DNA from: Cytophagales bacterium | GTDB lineage: Bacteria; Bacteroidota; Bacteroidia; Cytophagales; ES-bin-26 | Length of the DNA stretch: 16,343 bases | Direction: 5' to 3' | Assembly (NCBI GenBank): GCA_014379925.1 | Contig: JACMKY010000600.1 | Coordinates: 1 to 16,343 of the forward strand | In this document: positions 6,981-15,332 of the stretch, one piece after another | Position numbering within the stretch: the first letter of the stretch is position 1 | Layout: the number at the start of each line of letters is the position of its first letter | Position numbers and translations under genes: made by a program | Notes under the pieces: model-generated | What the model was told of the DNA's origin: nothing | The model's input: only the letters and a program-made list of their open reading frames with translations | Databases searched by the model: none

Positions 6981-7019
6981 AAAGGCGGTTCGCACGCAGC
7001 GTGCGAACCGCCTTTTTTT
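6981..7019 (+). terminator. strong rho-independent terminator after the AAA+ gene
   Basis: AAAGGCGGTTCGCAC (6981-6995) pairs perfectly with GTGCGAACCGCCTTT (7001-7015) around a GCAGC loop, and the T-run continues to 7019. It starts 21 bases after the AAA+ stop. The stem ends in A-run and T-run, so it may work on both strands, but no minus-strand gene ends here. Confidence 0.9.
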
Positions 7020-7084
7020 GCGTTGGCACGCCGGTGGATTCGTGGAAAAGGCGTATTTTGGGGCGGACATGAATCGGTTCATCC

Positions 7085-7780
7085 GTGAAGAAAATCGTCG
7101 TTTTATCGGGGGCGGGCGTCAGCGCCGAAAGCGGCATTGCTACCTTTCGCGACGCCAACGGGCTCTGGGAGGGTCACCGCGTGGAAGACGTGGCCTCACC
7201 CGAAGGCTGGCAGCGCAATCCCCGGCTGGTGCTTGACTTCTACAACGAGCGGCGCAAAACCGGCCAGCACGCCCAACCCAACGCCGGACACCTGGCCCTG
7301 GCCGGTCTGGAAAAACACTTCGACGTGACCGTGGTGACGCAGAACGTGGACAACCTGCACGAAAAAGCCGGCTCTTCCCGCGTCATTCACCTGCACGGCG
7401 AACTCTTCCAGTCGCGCAGCACGGCGGACCCAACCCTGATTTACGACCTCGACGGCTGGGAATTGAACCTGGGCGATCGCTGCGAGAAAGGGTCTCAACT
7501 GCGCCCGAACATCGTTTGGTTCGGCGAGATGGTGCCCATGATGGAAGTGGCGGTCGAAGCGGCCACCGGAGCCGACGTGTTCGTCGTGGTCGGCACGTCG
7601 CTGCTCGTCTATCCCGCCGCCGGACTCATCGACTACGTGCCGCGTCCGGTACCCAAGTATGTGATCGACCCCCGGCTGCCCGATGTCGCTCCCCGCCCCA
7701 ACCTGCACCTCATCGAAGCCAAGGCCAGCGTCGGTCTCCCCCGCCTGGCGGAAGAACTGATCGAGCAATACGCGCGGTAG
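7085..7780 (+). CDS. cobB: SIR2-family NAD-dependent protein deacylase (class III-like)
   Basis: The 231-residue protein is a sirtuin: it removes acyl groups from protein lysines using NAD+, giving nicotinamide and O-acyl-ADP-ribose. Visible are the NAD-binding GAGVSAESGI (9-18) with FRD (21-23), TQNVDNLH (85-92), the catalytic His in IHLHGE (H104), WFGE (145-148) and VVGTSLLVYPAA (168-179). Y53 and R56 (FYNERR) form the YxxR pair that in class III sirtuins (CobB, SIRT5) selects succinyl or malonyl lysine. The zinc module between H104 and W145 contains only C133, so the usual four-cysteine zinc site is absent. The start is GTG at 7085, because an in-frame stop lies at 7070-7072 and MKKIVVLSGAG is the family's normal beginning. 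The nearby ATG at 7069 is out of frame. The symbol cobB is by family only. Confidence 0.93.
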   Translation: MKKIVVLSGAGVSAESGIATFRDANGLWEGHRVEDVASPEGWQRNPRLVLDFYNERRKTGQHAQPNAGHLALAGLEKHFDVTVVTQNVDNLHEKAGSSRVIHLHGELFQSRSTADPTLIYDLDGWELNLGDRCEKGSQLRPNIVWFGEMVPMMEVAVEAATGADVFVVVGTSLLVYPAAGLIDYVPRPVPKYVIDPRLPDVAPRPNLHLIEAKASVGLPRLAEELIEQYAR

Positions 7781-8007
7781 GTCGGGTGACGACCGGGAAA
7801 AAGCAGCGGATGCGGGCAAAGGAATATGGAACGAGGGTTTCGCAAACGGATGGCATCTGAGATTTCACACCAGACAACCGGATTAATTTTTTTGGTTTCC
7901 GCCCGATCGGTAACGAGCGATTGGAATCCTGGTCCATCGTCTGCATCGCCTTACCCGGCAACCCGTTGATTGGCCGATCTCGGACCGCATACGAGTCGCC
8001 AAAATTA
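7781..8007. other. intergenic region without a recognised gene
   Basis: The gap between the sirtuin and PadR genes is 300 bases (7781-8080). This part has mixed composition and holds no protein-like frame. A short stem GGTCG/CGACC (about 7780-7794) just after the sirtuin stop has no T-run. A run of seven T residues occurs near 7887-7893 without a convincing stem. Confidence 0.5.
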
Positions 8008-8050
8008 TTTTACATACAAATAATAACTAATTCAACAAGTTTTACATACA
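8008..8050. promoter_or_regulatory. direct repeat upstream of padR, possible operator
   Basis: TTTTACATACA occurs exactly at 8008-8018 and again at 8040-8050, a 32-base period close to three helical turns, in an AT-rich block. PadR repressors commonly bind their own promoters at spaced AT-rich sites, so autoregulation is a reasonable inference, though known PadR operators are usually dyads. The second copy overlaps a -7-like TACATTTA (8047-8054), about 27 bases before the PadR ATG. Confidence 0.45.
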
Positions 8051-8080
8051 TTTAAGGAGTTAATCGAACACCCGCTGCCC

Positions 8081-8416
8081 ATGAAGGGAACCAACCTGGG
8101 AGAATTTGAGGAGCTGGTGCTGCTCACGATTGCCTCCCTCGTCAACGAGGCGTACAGCGTGGCCATCGGCGACGAGCTGGAAAAGCACACCGGTCGCGCG
8201 GCCAAGCTGGGCGTGGTGCACGCCGTGCTCAACCGGCTGGAAGAAAAAGGTCTGGTTATCAGTAGCTTGGGAGAAGCGACCCGCATCCGGGGTGGCAAAC
8301 GCAAACGCTACTACTCGGTCACGCACGCGGGTAAAGTAGCCATAACCAAAGCCAAAGAAGTAAGGGATGGGCTGTGGCGCATCATTCCCGGATTCAACCT
8401 GGAAGGTTCAACGTGA
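8081..8416 (+). CDS. PadR-family transcriptional regulator
   Basis: The 111-residue protein is a winged-helix DNA-binding protein of the PadR family, short form. It opens with LGEFEELVLLTIASL (6-20), the standard first helix. HAVLNRLEEKGLVIS (47-61) is the recognition-helix region, and RGGKRKRYYSVTHAGK (70-85) is the basic beta wing. PadR proteins are usually dimeric repressors that respond to small molecules or stress. This subtype is commonly found next to FtsX-like permeases in Bacteroidota, and here the stop codon overlaps the permease start (GTGA, 8413-8416), implying translational coupling. An AAGGAG at 8054-8059 lies 21 bases before the ATG, too far for a normal ribosome site. An exact 11-base direct repeat upstream may be its own operator. 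Confidence 0.92.
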   Translation: MKGTNLGEFEELVLLTIASLVNEAYSVAIGDELEKHTGRAAKLGVVHAVLNRLEEKGLVISSLGEATRIRGGKRKRYYSVTHAGKVAITKAKEVRDGLWRIIPGFNLEGST

Positions 8417-11037
8417 AAACACCCGATGACTTGCCACCGCCCCGTTGGGCGCAACGCCTGTTGCGCGGGTATTGCCGGCCCGACCTACTCGAGGACCTGG
8501 AAGGGGACTTGAATGAATACTACGCGCGCAACCTGAAAGCCAAAGGAGCCAAGCGGGCCCGCCTGATTTATATCCTGGACGTGTTAAAATTCTTTCGCCT
8601 CTATACGGTTCGCAAACCCCCACCCGTTCCCTTTTTCTCCCCCCGCACCATGATTGGCAGCTATTTCAAAACCTCGACCCGCAGCATTTGGCGCAACAAA
8701 CTCTTTTCCGCCATCAACATCATTGGGCTGGCCGTCAGCATGTCGGTCGGATTGCTGGTGGTCGCCTTTCTCTCGGATTTGCTTTCCTACGATCACTTCC
8801 ACCGAAAGAAAGCCCGGATCTACCGGGTCATCACGACGGATCAACGACTGGATCAATCTGCCATGGAGCTGGCTTGCACCTCGGTAAAAGCCGGCCAGGT
8901 AATCCAGGAAAATATACCCGGCGTGGAAGCGTTGACGTTGCTTCGCCGGGGGTTTGGTGGGGATGCCAAAGTGGGAGAACGTACATTGCCTACGGAGGCG
9001 CTGTGGGCGGATGAATCCTTCTTCAAGGTATTTACTTTCCCCTTGCTACAAGGCGATCCGGCCACGGCATTGAAAGCGCCTTATTCGTTGGTATTGACCG
9101 AAAAATCGGCTAAAAAATTGTTTGGCGAAGCCGATGCGCTGGGCAAATCAGTGCAATTTGATACCTTGAACTACGTGGTGACCGGGGTAATGAAAAATAT
9201 TCCCCCGCTTTCACACCTGCGATTCGAAGCCCTGGTTTCTTTCTCCACGGTAGAACTACAAAAACCAACTACCGACGGGGGGTTTCTGAGCTGGGAAAGC
9301 ATTTACATGACCTACGTCTATCTGGTGCTGCCGGAAAGGGGGAATCCCCAAACCCTGCAAGCCAACCTGCACCAGCTCAGCGCCCGGGAAAACGCCCGCC
9401 TGACCAACCGGAAAATCTTCCTCTCGTTGCAACCCTTGCAGGAAATCACCTTGGGGAAACACCTCGGCAACCAGATCGGACCCACCCTGAATTGGCTCAC
9501 GGTCTGGGTGCTGGGCGGGCTGGCCCTGGTGGTGATTCTTTCAGCGTGCTTCAATTACACCAATCTCTCCATTGCCCGTTCGTTGCGGCGCTCGCGGGAA
9601 GTAGGCATGCGCAAAGTAGTGGGGGCCTTGAAGCGCCAGGTGCTGGAACAGTTTACGTTTGAATCGGTGCTCATCTCCTTGTTGTCGCTGGTTTTTTCCT
9701 TTCTGCTGTTTTTGTTTTTGCGTACGGAGTTCCTTTCGCTCAATCCGTTTATAGCCGACCTGGTCTCCCTGAACCTTTCTCCCCGGCTCGTACTCTGCTT
9801 TGTCGCCCTGGCCGTGGTGGTGGGTATCGTCGCCGGATTTTTACCGGCCTTGTTCTTCTCCCGTATTCAGGCCATTCAGGTATTGAAAGACGTGTCACGG
9901 CGGCAACTATTTCGCCACGTGAATGTGCGCAAAGCCTTGGTTGTTGTTCAGTATACCTTTTCACTGATCTTCATTACAGCAACGCTGATCGGGTATGATC
10001 AGTACCGGAATTTTCTCACCTTCAATTTAGGATTCACCACCGAAAACGTGCTGAACATCAAACTACAGGGCAACAAAGGTGACGTGTTGATGAAGGAACT
10101 GTCCGCCTTGCCCGCCGTAAGCGGAATTTCCCAATCACGGATCGTCACCAGCGTGGGTAGCCTGTATGGCACGCAGATGAAATACAAAAACGACTCGGCT
10201 GGCGTTTGGTTGAACTTCGTCGATGAACATTATCTGCCATTGCACCACCATCAGTTCATCGCCGGAAAAAACTTCCGCCCCCGGCCTCAGCCGGGAGAAG
10301 AAAGCGAAGTAATCGTCAACCAACAGGTATTGAAAAGATTCAACATCGGACAAAAAAACCCCAACGGCGCCCTGGGCGAAATAGTGACGGTGGAAGGCAA
10401 GAAATTAGCAATCGTGGGCGTGCTGAAAGATTTTCATTATGGCACGGTAGAAAACAAAATTGAACCCACCGTTTTTCGCTATTCTTCCCAGGAATCCGGT
10501 GGTTACCTGAACGTGAAAATCACTTCCCACGATTGGCCAGCTACCTTCGCCGAGGTTGAAAAGGCCTGGCGGAAAGTTGACCGGGTCCACGCCCTGGACG
10601 CCACGTTGTACGACGATCAGATTGAGCAGGCTTACAACCAATTTTCGGTGATGCTCAAGGTAATTGGCTTCCTGGGGTTCCTGGCCGTCTGCATTGCGTC
10701 CCTGGGTTTGTTCGGCATGGTGGTGTATACCACCGAAACCCGGTTGAAAGAAATCAGCATCCGCAAAGTGCTGGGGGCCGGCGAAGCCGAACTGGTCTAT
10801 TTGATGAGCAAAGGATTGTTGTTCTTGCTCGCCCTCTCGGCTTTGGTAGCCCTGCCGGCTACCTACTTCTTTTTTGACCGGGTCGTGTTGGTCAATTTTG
10901 CCTACCGCCATCCGATCGGCTGGGGTGAATTGCTCACGGGCGCGTTGCTGGTCATGGGCCTGGCCTTTCTATTGATCGGTTCCCAAACCTGGAAAGTAGC
11001 CCGCAGCAATTCGGCAAAAGTATTGCGGAGCGAATAG
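8413..11037 (+). CDS. FtsX/MacB-like ABC transporter permease with N-terminal prefix domain
   Basis: The 874-residue inner-membrane protein is a double FtsX-type permease. The GTG at 8413 is chosen over an ATG at 8374 because it overlaps the PadR stop and gives the usual start of these prefix-domain permeases (PPPRWAQRLLRGYCRPDLLEDLEGD spans residues 8-32). The prefix domain covers about 1-70. TM1 lies at 97-120, a MacB-like periplasmic domain at about 125-355, and three helices at about 362-385, 418-437 and 458-482. The second half has a helix at 507-527, a second extracytoplasmic region to about 740, and helices at 748-773, 801-822 and 839-857. REVGMRKVVGA (395-405) and KEISIRKVLGAG (779-790) are the two conserved coupling motifs after the first helix of each FtsX unit. 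No ABC ATPase is adjacent, so its nucleotide-binding partner must be elsewhere or absent. Substrate unknown; related MacB systems act in export or mechanotransmission rather than import. Confidence 0.93.
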   Translation: MKTPDDLPPPRWAQRLLRGYCRPDLLEDLEGDLNEYYARNLKAKGAKRARLIYILDVLKFFRLYTVRKPPPVPFFSPRTMIGSYFKTSTRSIWRNKLFSAINIIGLAVSMSVGLLVVAFLSDLLSYDHFHRKKARIYRVITTDQRLDQSAMELACTSVKAGQVIQENIPGVEALTLLRRGFGGDAKVGERTLPTEALWADESFFKVFTFPLLQGDPATALKAPYSLVLTEKSAKKLFGEADALGKSVQFDTLNYVVTGVMKNIPPLSHLRFEALVSFSTVELQKPTTDGGFLSWESIYMTYVYLVLPERGNPQTLQANLHQLSARENARLTNRKIFLSLQPLQEITLGKHLGNQIGPTLNWLTVWVLGGLALVVILSACFNYTNLSIARSLRRSREVGMRKVVGALKRQVLEQFTFESVLISLLSLVFSFLLFLFLRTEFLSLNPFIADLVSLNLSPRLVLCFVALAVVVGIVAGFLPALFFSRIQAIQVLKDVSRRQLFRHVNVRKALVVVQYTFSLIFITATLIGYDQYRNFLTFNLGFTTENVLNIKLQGNKGDVLMKELSALPAVSGISQSRIVTSVGSLYGTQMKYKNDSAGVWLNFVDEHYLPLHHHQFIAGKNFRPRPQPGEESEVIVNQQVLKRFNIGQKNPNGALGEIVTVEGKKLAIVGVLKDFHYGTVENKIEPTVFRYSSQESGGYLNVKITSHDWPATFAEVEKAWRKVDRVHALDATLYDDQIEQAYNQFSVMLKVIGFLGFLAVCIASLGLFGMVVYTTETRLKEISIRKVLGAGEAELVYLMSKGLLFLLALSALVALPATYFFFDRVVLVNFAYRHPIGWGELLTGALLVMGLAFLLIGSQTWKVARSNSAKVLRSE

Positions 11038-11436
11038 GCAAGTTGATGCCTTGGTTTAATCTCCGGCATCCGGTGACTGAAATCCTGATTCGTTGTCGAC
11101 AGTCCCTAACCAACATACCCCGCCACCCAAATCCCGGCCGCATTTGCTCCGATTCATCACCGCTGAAACCGGAACCGGTTGGTCGTGGGCGGTTGCTTTA
11201 CCAAGCGCAGGATTCCCACTTTAGGTGCATTTATATTTTTTTATTTATATAAATTAATTTGAATAAGAATTGGGCACTCCGCCGTAAAGGCCGGCTACCG
11301 GGCGACCGATTTTTTTTTGGAATGATTATTTTATTTAGCGTACTTAGCCGCACCTCTTCATCAGCGGGTATAAGCAGTTTCCGGCTTATGCTTCCTCAAA
11401 AAGTTCGTTGTCCGTTTTTCTCCAACCTACTTGTTT
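11038..11436. other. 399-base intergenic region with AT-only island
   Basis: No protein-like frame is seen. The first 190 bases are of average composition. Bases 11230-11260 are pure A/T (31 bases) and contain the perfect 12-bp palindrome ATTTATATAAAT at 11243-11254. A TTAATTTG at 11254-11261 matches the -7 consensus at seven of eight positions. A further T-run (11310-11318) precedes a second AT-rich block. The region probably carries the promoter for the cyclophilin-SusCD genes, but the exact site cannot be fixed. Confidence 0.45.
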
Positions 11437-12027
11437 ATGCCGGCTAAATTTACTTTTAGTGAAATCCTTCTTTTTTGTGGCGTAGCCATCCTCGGCAGTT
11501 GCAAATCCACCGGGCCCCGGTACCTGATGAAAACCGACGCCGGTGACATCCAATTGGCGGTTTACACCCGAAAAGCGCCCCTCACCGCGGCCAACTTTGT
11601 AAAGTACGTGGCCGAAAAACGCTACGAGGGAGCCCACTTTTACCGCGTAGTCCGGATGGACAACCAGCCGGACAACCAGGTAAAGATCGAGGTCATTCAG
11701 GGAGGACTGGATTCGACGCGGCAATCGAGTAGATTACCGGCCATTGGGCACGAAACAACGGCGCAAACCGGCCTGCTTCACCGGGATGGTACCCTTTCGA
11801 TGGCGCGTTCCCAGCCGGGCAGTGCCCACTCCGAGTTTTTCATCTGCATCAACGACCAGCCCCAGCTAGACTACGGAGGCAAACGCAATCCGGATGGACA
11901 GGGCTTCGCGGCCTTCGGAAAAGTGACCAAAGGGATGGCCGTCGTACGGAAAATTCAGGCGGGCGAAACCGATAAGCAAGCCCTCAAAAAGCCCGTGAAA
12001 ATCAGTTCAATTACCAAAATCAAGTAA
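11437..12027 (+). CDS. cyclophilin-type peptidyl-prolyl isomerase, lipoprotein
   Basis: From ATG 11437 the protein has 196 residues; a TTG two codons earlier is less likely. Residues 1-21 form a signal peptide ending in lipobox LGSC (C22), so it is probably a lipid-anchored envelope protein. The cyclophilin domain runs from about 28 to 195: GDIQLAVYTRKAPLTAANF (36-54), FYRVV (68-72) with R70 equivalent to the catalytic Arg of CypA, IQGG (87-90), GTLSMARS (118-125), SEFFICIND (132-140) and FGKVTKGMAVV (160-170). The loop between R70 and Q88 is about ten residues longer than in CypA, and the position of CypA Trp121 is Q143, which suggests poor cyclosporin binding. It would catalyse cis-trans isomerisation of X-Pro bonds during envelope protein folding. 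The SusC gene starts only 36 bases downstream, so co-transcription is likely. Confidence 0.93.
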   Translation: MPAKFTFSEILLFCGVAILGSCKSTGPRYLMKTDAGDIQLAVYTRKAPLTAANFVKYVAEKRYEGAHFYRVVRMDNQPDNQVKIEVIQGGLDSTRQSSRLPAIGHETTAQTGLLHRDGTLSMARSQPGSAHSEFFICINDQPQLDYGGKRNPDGQGFAAFGKVTKGMAVVRKIQAGETDKQALKKPVKISSITKIK

Positions 12028-12063
12028 CCTTCCAAACAAGTAATCCACCTCCAAATCAAGAAA

Positions 12064-15000
12064 ATGAAACGAAACCTACTCTTAATCAGTTTATTGATGT
12101 TGCTAATGGCCGTTCCCAGAAGCTGGGCGCAAACCCGGACCCTTTCGGGAAAGGTCACCGATGGGCAGGGACCCCTGCCGGGGGTAAGCGTGGTCGTGAA
12201 GGGAACTACCAGCGGAACCACGACCGATGGCGACGGCCAATACCGCCTCAACGTGGCTCAATCGGCGCAAGCCCTCGTTTTTTCCTTCATTGGCTACCAG
12301 ACCACGGAGGTCGAAATCGGCAACCGGACCCTCGTCGACGTTGCCCTGGCGACCGACGTGACCAGTCTCAACGAAGTGGTGGTTACGGCCAACGCCATCG
12401 TGCGCGAAAAGAAAGAGCTTGGCTACGCCGTTTCAACCGTGGCCGGCGCGGAGTTGCTCAAAGCCCGCGATCCGAACGTGCTCAACTCCATGGCCGGACG
12501 GGTCGCCGGGGTGCGCATCAGCCAGCAGTCGGGCACGGTGGGTGGCTCCACCAAAATCATGATCCGCGGCGCCAATTCGATTTCCAGCGCCAGCGAGCCG
12601 CTCTTCGTGGTTGATGGCATCCCGATTTCCAACTCGTCGTTCAATGGTTCAGAAACCGACATCGTGACGGGGGGCGTAGACGTGGGCAACCGGGCCAGTG
12701 ACCTGAATCCCGACGACATCGAAACCATGACCGTGTTGAAAGGGGGAGCCGCCTCCGCACTCTACGGTTCCCGGGCCCGCAACGGCGTGATCGTCATCAC
12801 CACCAAGCGGGGAGGTGCCGACCGCAACCGGGTGAAGGTGGCGTTCAACTCTTCCCTCCGTTCCGAGAAGGTACTGCGGTTGCCGGACATGCAAAACGAA
12901 TACGCGCAGGGCAACCTGGGCGTGTACAATGCCGGCGTGGGTGGTGGTTGGGGACCCCGCATCAGTGAGGTGACGGGCCGGCGATTCCTGGATTACAAGG
13001 GCGACTCGGTTGCCTTGCAGGGGCACCCGGACAACCTGAAAAACTTTTACAAAACCGGCACCACGGCCATCAACAGCCTCTCTTTCGAGGGAGGAAACGA
13101 GCAAAGCGATTTCCGCCTGGGCTATACCAACCTGATGCAGACCGGCACCGTGCCCAACTCCGAACTGGGCCGCAACACGATCGCCTTCAACGCCGGGCAG
13201 AAGGTTACCAGCCGACTGACGGCCCGGGTAGGGATCAACTACGTGCGCACCACCAGCGGCGGCCGTCCGGCGCAAGGCTCCAACACCACCAACGTGTTGC
13301 AGACGATCCTGACCAACATTCCGACCACCATTGACATGAATGAACTGCGGGCGAATCCGGTGGCGCGCGATGGCATCGCGGGCGCAATCGATGCCAACGG
13401 CGTGCAGAACAATCCCTACTGGATTACGGAGTACAACCGCTTTACCAACAACGTGGAACGCATTTTTGGCAACGCCGTTCTCTCCTACGACCTCACCGAT
13501 TGGCTCAACCTGACCGCCCGGACGGGAACGGATTTTTTTACCGAAAACCGCCGCGCCGTCACCCGGAAAGGAACGCGGGGGAAACTAAACGGGCAGTTTG
13601 AAACCAACGAGATTTTTGAGCGGGAAGTGAACACCGACCTGATGCTATCGGCCACGCGCCAGTTCGGGCCGAACTTTACCTTGAAGGCCATTTTGGGGCA
13701 CAACTTCAACCAGCGCACGATTCGCCGTTCGCGGATTTTGTCCGAAGGGCTCAACATCGACCAACTGTACACCTTCGCCAACGCCAACTCCAATTCGGCC
13801 ACCAATTTCAGCAGCTTACGGCGGCTGTTTGGCGCCTACGCCGACCTCAACCTGGGCTACAAAGACTTCCTGTTCTTCAACGTAACCGGGCGAAATGATT
13901 GGAGTTCTACCTTGCCGGTCAACAACAATTCTTACTTCTATCCTTCCGTCAGCACCAGTTTCGTGTTCACGGAAGCGTTCAAGGATTGGGGTTTGGTGAA
14001 CAACGACATCCTCCCGTACGGCAAGGTGCGCCTCAATTACGCCAACGTAGGCAGTGACGAAGACCCCTATCAGTTGGCTTTTACCTACAACCCGTTGACG
14101 CAGGCTTCCGACATTTACACGTTCAATATTTTGTATCCGATCGGGGGTGCCTCCGCGTTCGGCGCTACCAACCTGCTGCCGCCCACCAACCTGCGCCCGC
14201 AACGCCAAACTTCCTACGAAGTGGGCACGGAGCTGAAGTTTCTCGGGGGCCGGATCGGCGTGGATGCCACCTGGTACCGCGTGCTCAACACCGACCAGAT
14301 CATCTCCATTGCGGTTCCGCAATCGACGGGCTATTCGGCGCGGCGGCTCAACGTGGGCGAAATATCCAACACGGGCGTCGAACTGATGCTAACGGGCGTA
14401 CCCCTGAAAACCAGTTCCGGATTCCGCTGGGAGACCGCCTTCAATTACGGCCGCAACGTCAACCGCGTCGAATCGCTCGCGCCGGGGTTAACGGAGTTCA
14501 TCACCACGTCGGGCGATGGGTTTGGCGTCTTCGTGGTAGCGCGACCCGGCGAGACTTTCCAGGTGCAGGGCGTCAGTTGGCTAAGAGACCCGGCCACCAA
14601 CCAATACATCATCAATGCGGCCACCGGTCTGCGTACCCCCGGTCCCCGGAAAGTGTTTGGCAATATTTACCCCGACTGGACGCTGGGCATCAACAATTCT
14701 TTCTCTTTCAAGAACGTTGATTTCAACTTCCTGGTGGACGTGCGCCAGGGAGGGGTCATCATTTCGCAAACGGTCGGCATTCTGCGTTCGGCCGGGATGG
14801 CGGCCGAAACGGCCGTGGACAACCGGACGCCCTTCATTGATCCGGGCGTGATTCGCAACCCGGACGGCACCACCCGCCCCAACGACGTGCCAGTGGCCAG
14901 CGTGCAACAATACTGGAGCCAACTGGACAATTCGGTAAGCCCCGAAACCAACGTCTTCGACGCCTCCTACGTCAAGCTGCGGGAAGTGAGGATCGGGTAT

Positions 15001-15210
15001 TCCTTGCCCAAAAGCCTGATCGATAAAACGCCTTTCGGCAACGTCTCCCTGGGGGTGGAAGGTCGTAACCTGTGGATCATCCAATCGAACGTACCCCACA
15101 TTGATCCCGAAGTGAACGTATTGGGCCCCGGTCTGATCGGCGAAGGGCTCGAGCGCGGCGCCATTCCCAGTAGCCGCAGCATCGGCGTGAACGTACGCCT
15201 CACTTTTTAA
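12064..15210 (+). CDS. SusC/RagA-family TonB-linked outer membrane receptor
   Basis: The 1048-residue protein is a complete SusC-type TonB-dependent transporter. A signal peptide occupies residues 1-22 or 1-23 (ends SWAQ). A carboxypeptidase-regulatory-like beta domain follows (about 25-97, with LSGKVTDGQGPLPGVSVVVKG split across 27-47 and FSFIGYQT at 73-80). LNEVVVTA (102-109) is the TonB-box-like junction. The plug spans about 110-250, including MAGRVAGVRI (143-152), MIRGANSIS, LFVVDGIPI (180-188) and VLKGGAASALYGSRARNGVIVITTKRG across 224-250. The remainder is the beta barrel, ending in VNVRLTF with the terminal Phe needed for Bam recognition. SusC proteins import large substrates, often glycans or peptides, with a SusD partner acting as lid. 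The substrate cannot be read from sequence. No glycoside hydrolase or anti-sigma/ECF pair is visible nearby. Confidence 0.97.
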   Translation: MKRNLLLISLLMLLMAVPRSWAQTRTLSGKVTDGQGPLPGVSVVVKGTTSGTTTDGDGQYRLNVAQSAQALVFSFIGYQTTEVEIGNRTLVDVALATDVTSLNEVVVTANAIVREKKELGYAVSTVAGAELLKARDPNVLNSMAGRVAGVRISQQSGTVGGSTKIMIRGANSISSASEPLFVVDGIPISNSSFNGSETDIVTGGVDVGNRASDLNPDDIETMTVLKGGAASALYGSRARNGVIVITTKRGGADRNRVKVAFNSSLRSEKVLRLPDMQNEYAQGNLGVYNAGVGGGWGPRISEVTGRRFLDYKGDSVALQGHPDNLKNFYKTGTTAINSLSFEGGNEQSDFRLGYTNLMQTGTVPNSELGRNTIAFNAGQKVTSRLTARVGINYVRTTSGGRPAQGSNTTNVLQTILTNIPTTIDMNELRANPVARDGIAGAIDANGVQNNPYWITEYNRFTNNVERIFGNAVLSYDLTDWLNLTARTGTDFFTENRRAVTRKGTRGKLNGQFETNEIFEREVNTDLMLSATRQFGPNFTLKAILGHNFNQRTIRRSRILSEGLNIDQLYTFANANSNSATNFSSLRRLFGAYADLNLGYKDFLFFNVTGRNDWSSTLPVNNNSYFYPSVSTSFVFTEAFKDWGLVNNDILPYGKVRLNYANVGSDEDPYQLAFTYNPLTQASDIYTFNILYPIGGASAFGATNLLPPTNLRPQRQTSYEVGTELKFLGGRIGVDATWYRVLNTDQIISIAVPQSTGYSARRLNVGEISNTGVELMLTGVPLKTSSGFRWETAFNYGRNVNRVESLAPGLTEFITTSGDGFGVFVVARPGETFQVQGVSWLRDPATNQYIINAATGLRTPGPRKVFGNIYPDWTLGINNSFSFKNVDFNFLVDVRQGGVIISQTVGILRSAGMAAETAVDNRTPFIDPGVIRNPDGTTRPNDVPVASVQQYWSQLDNSVSPETNVFDASYVKLREVRIGYSLPKSLIDKTPFGNVSLGVEGRNLWIIQSNVPHIDPEVNVLGPGLIGEGLERGAIPSSRSIGVNVRLTF

Positions 15211-15280
15211 CGATCCGTTTCTAACCATTAAGCAGCAGGGCAATGATAAACGATATCCAGAATTCTCTTAAAAGATCTAT

Positions 15281-15294
15281 TTCAAACGTTTGAA
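15281..15294. repeat. 14-bp perfect palindrome in the susC-susD spacer
   Basis: TTCAAACGTTTGAA is self-complementary and lies in the 122-base gap between the SusC stop and the SusD start. AACGTTTG inside it matches the -7 consensus at seven of eight positions. It may be a regulatory site or a small RNA hairpin tuning expression of the second gene. It has no T-run, so it is not an intrinsic terminator. Confidence 0.4.
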
Positions 15295-15332
15295 GACGCA
15301 TAAATTCATCCACTCATTTGCTCCTATCACCC

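Noticed and set aside
4134..7082. 982-codon open frame on the minus strand covering the whole AAA+ gene
   Set aside because: It lies exactly opposite a gene with clear tandem AAA+ motifs. Its translation is rich in His, Gln, Val and Gly with no domain, as expected for the antisense shadow of GC-rich codons, and it also overlaps the terminator and the intergenic DNA.
8374..8412. 13-codon extension of the permease from an upstream ATG
   Set aside because: It runs 43 bases into the PadR gene and adds no conserved residues. The GTG overlapping the PadR stop fits coupled operons and the prefix domain start.
11431..11436. TTG start two codons before the cyclophilin ATG
   Set aside because: The ATG at 11437 gives a normal lipoprotein signal peptide. 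A TTG start adds nothing.
11043..11447. two short frames (11043-11252 and 11259-11447) in the long intergenic gap
   Set aside because: Neither has a protein-like composition or plausible start context. The second runs into the cyclophilin gene in another frame.
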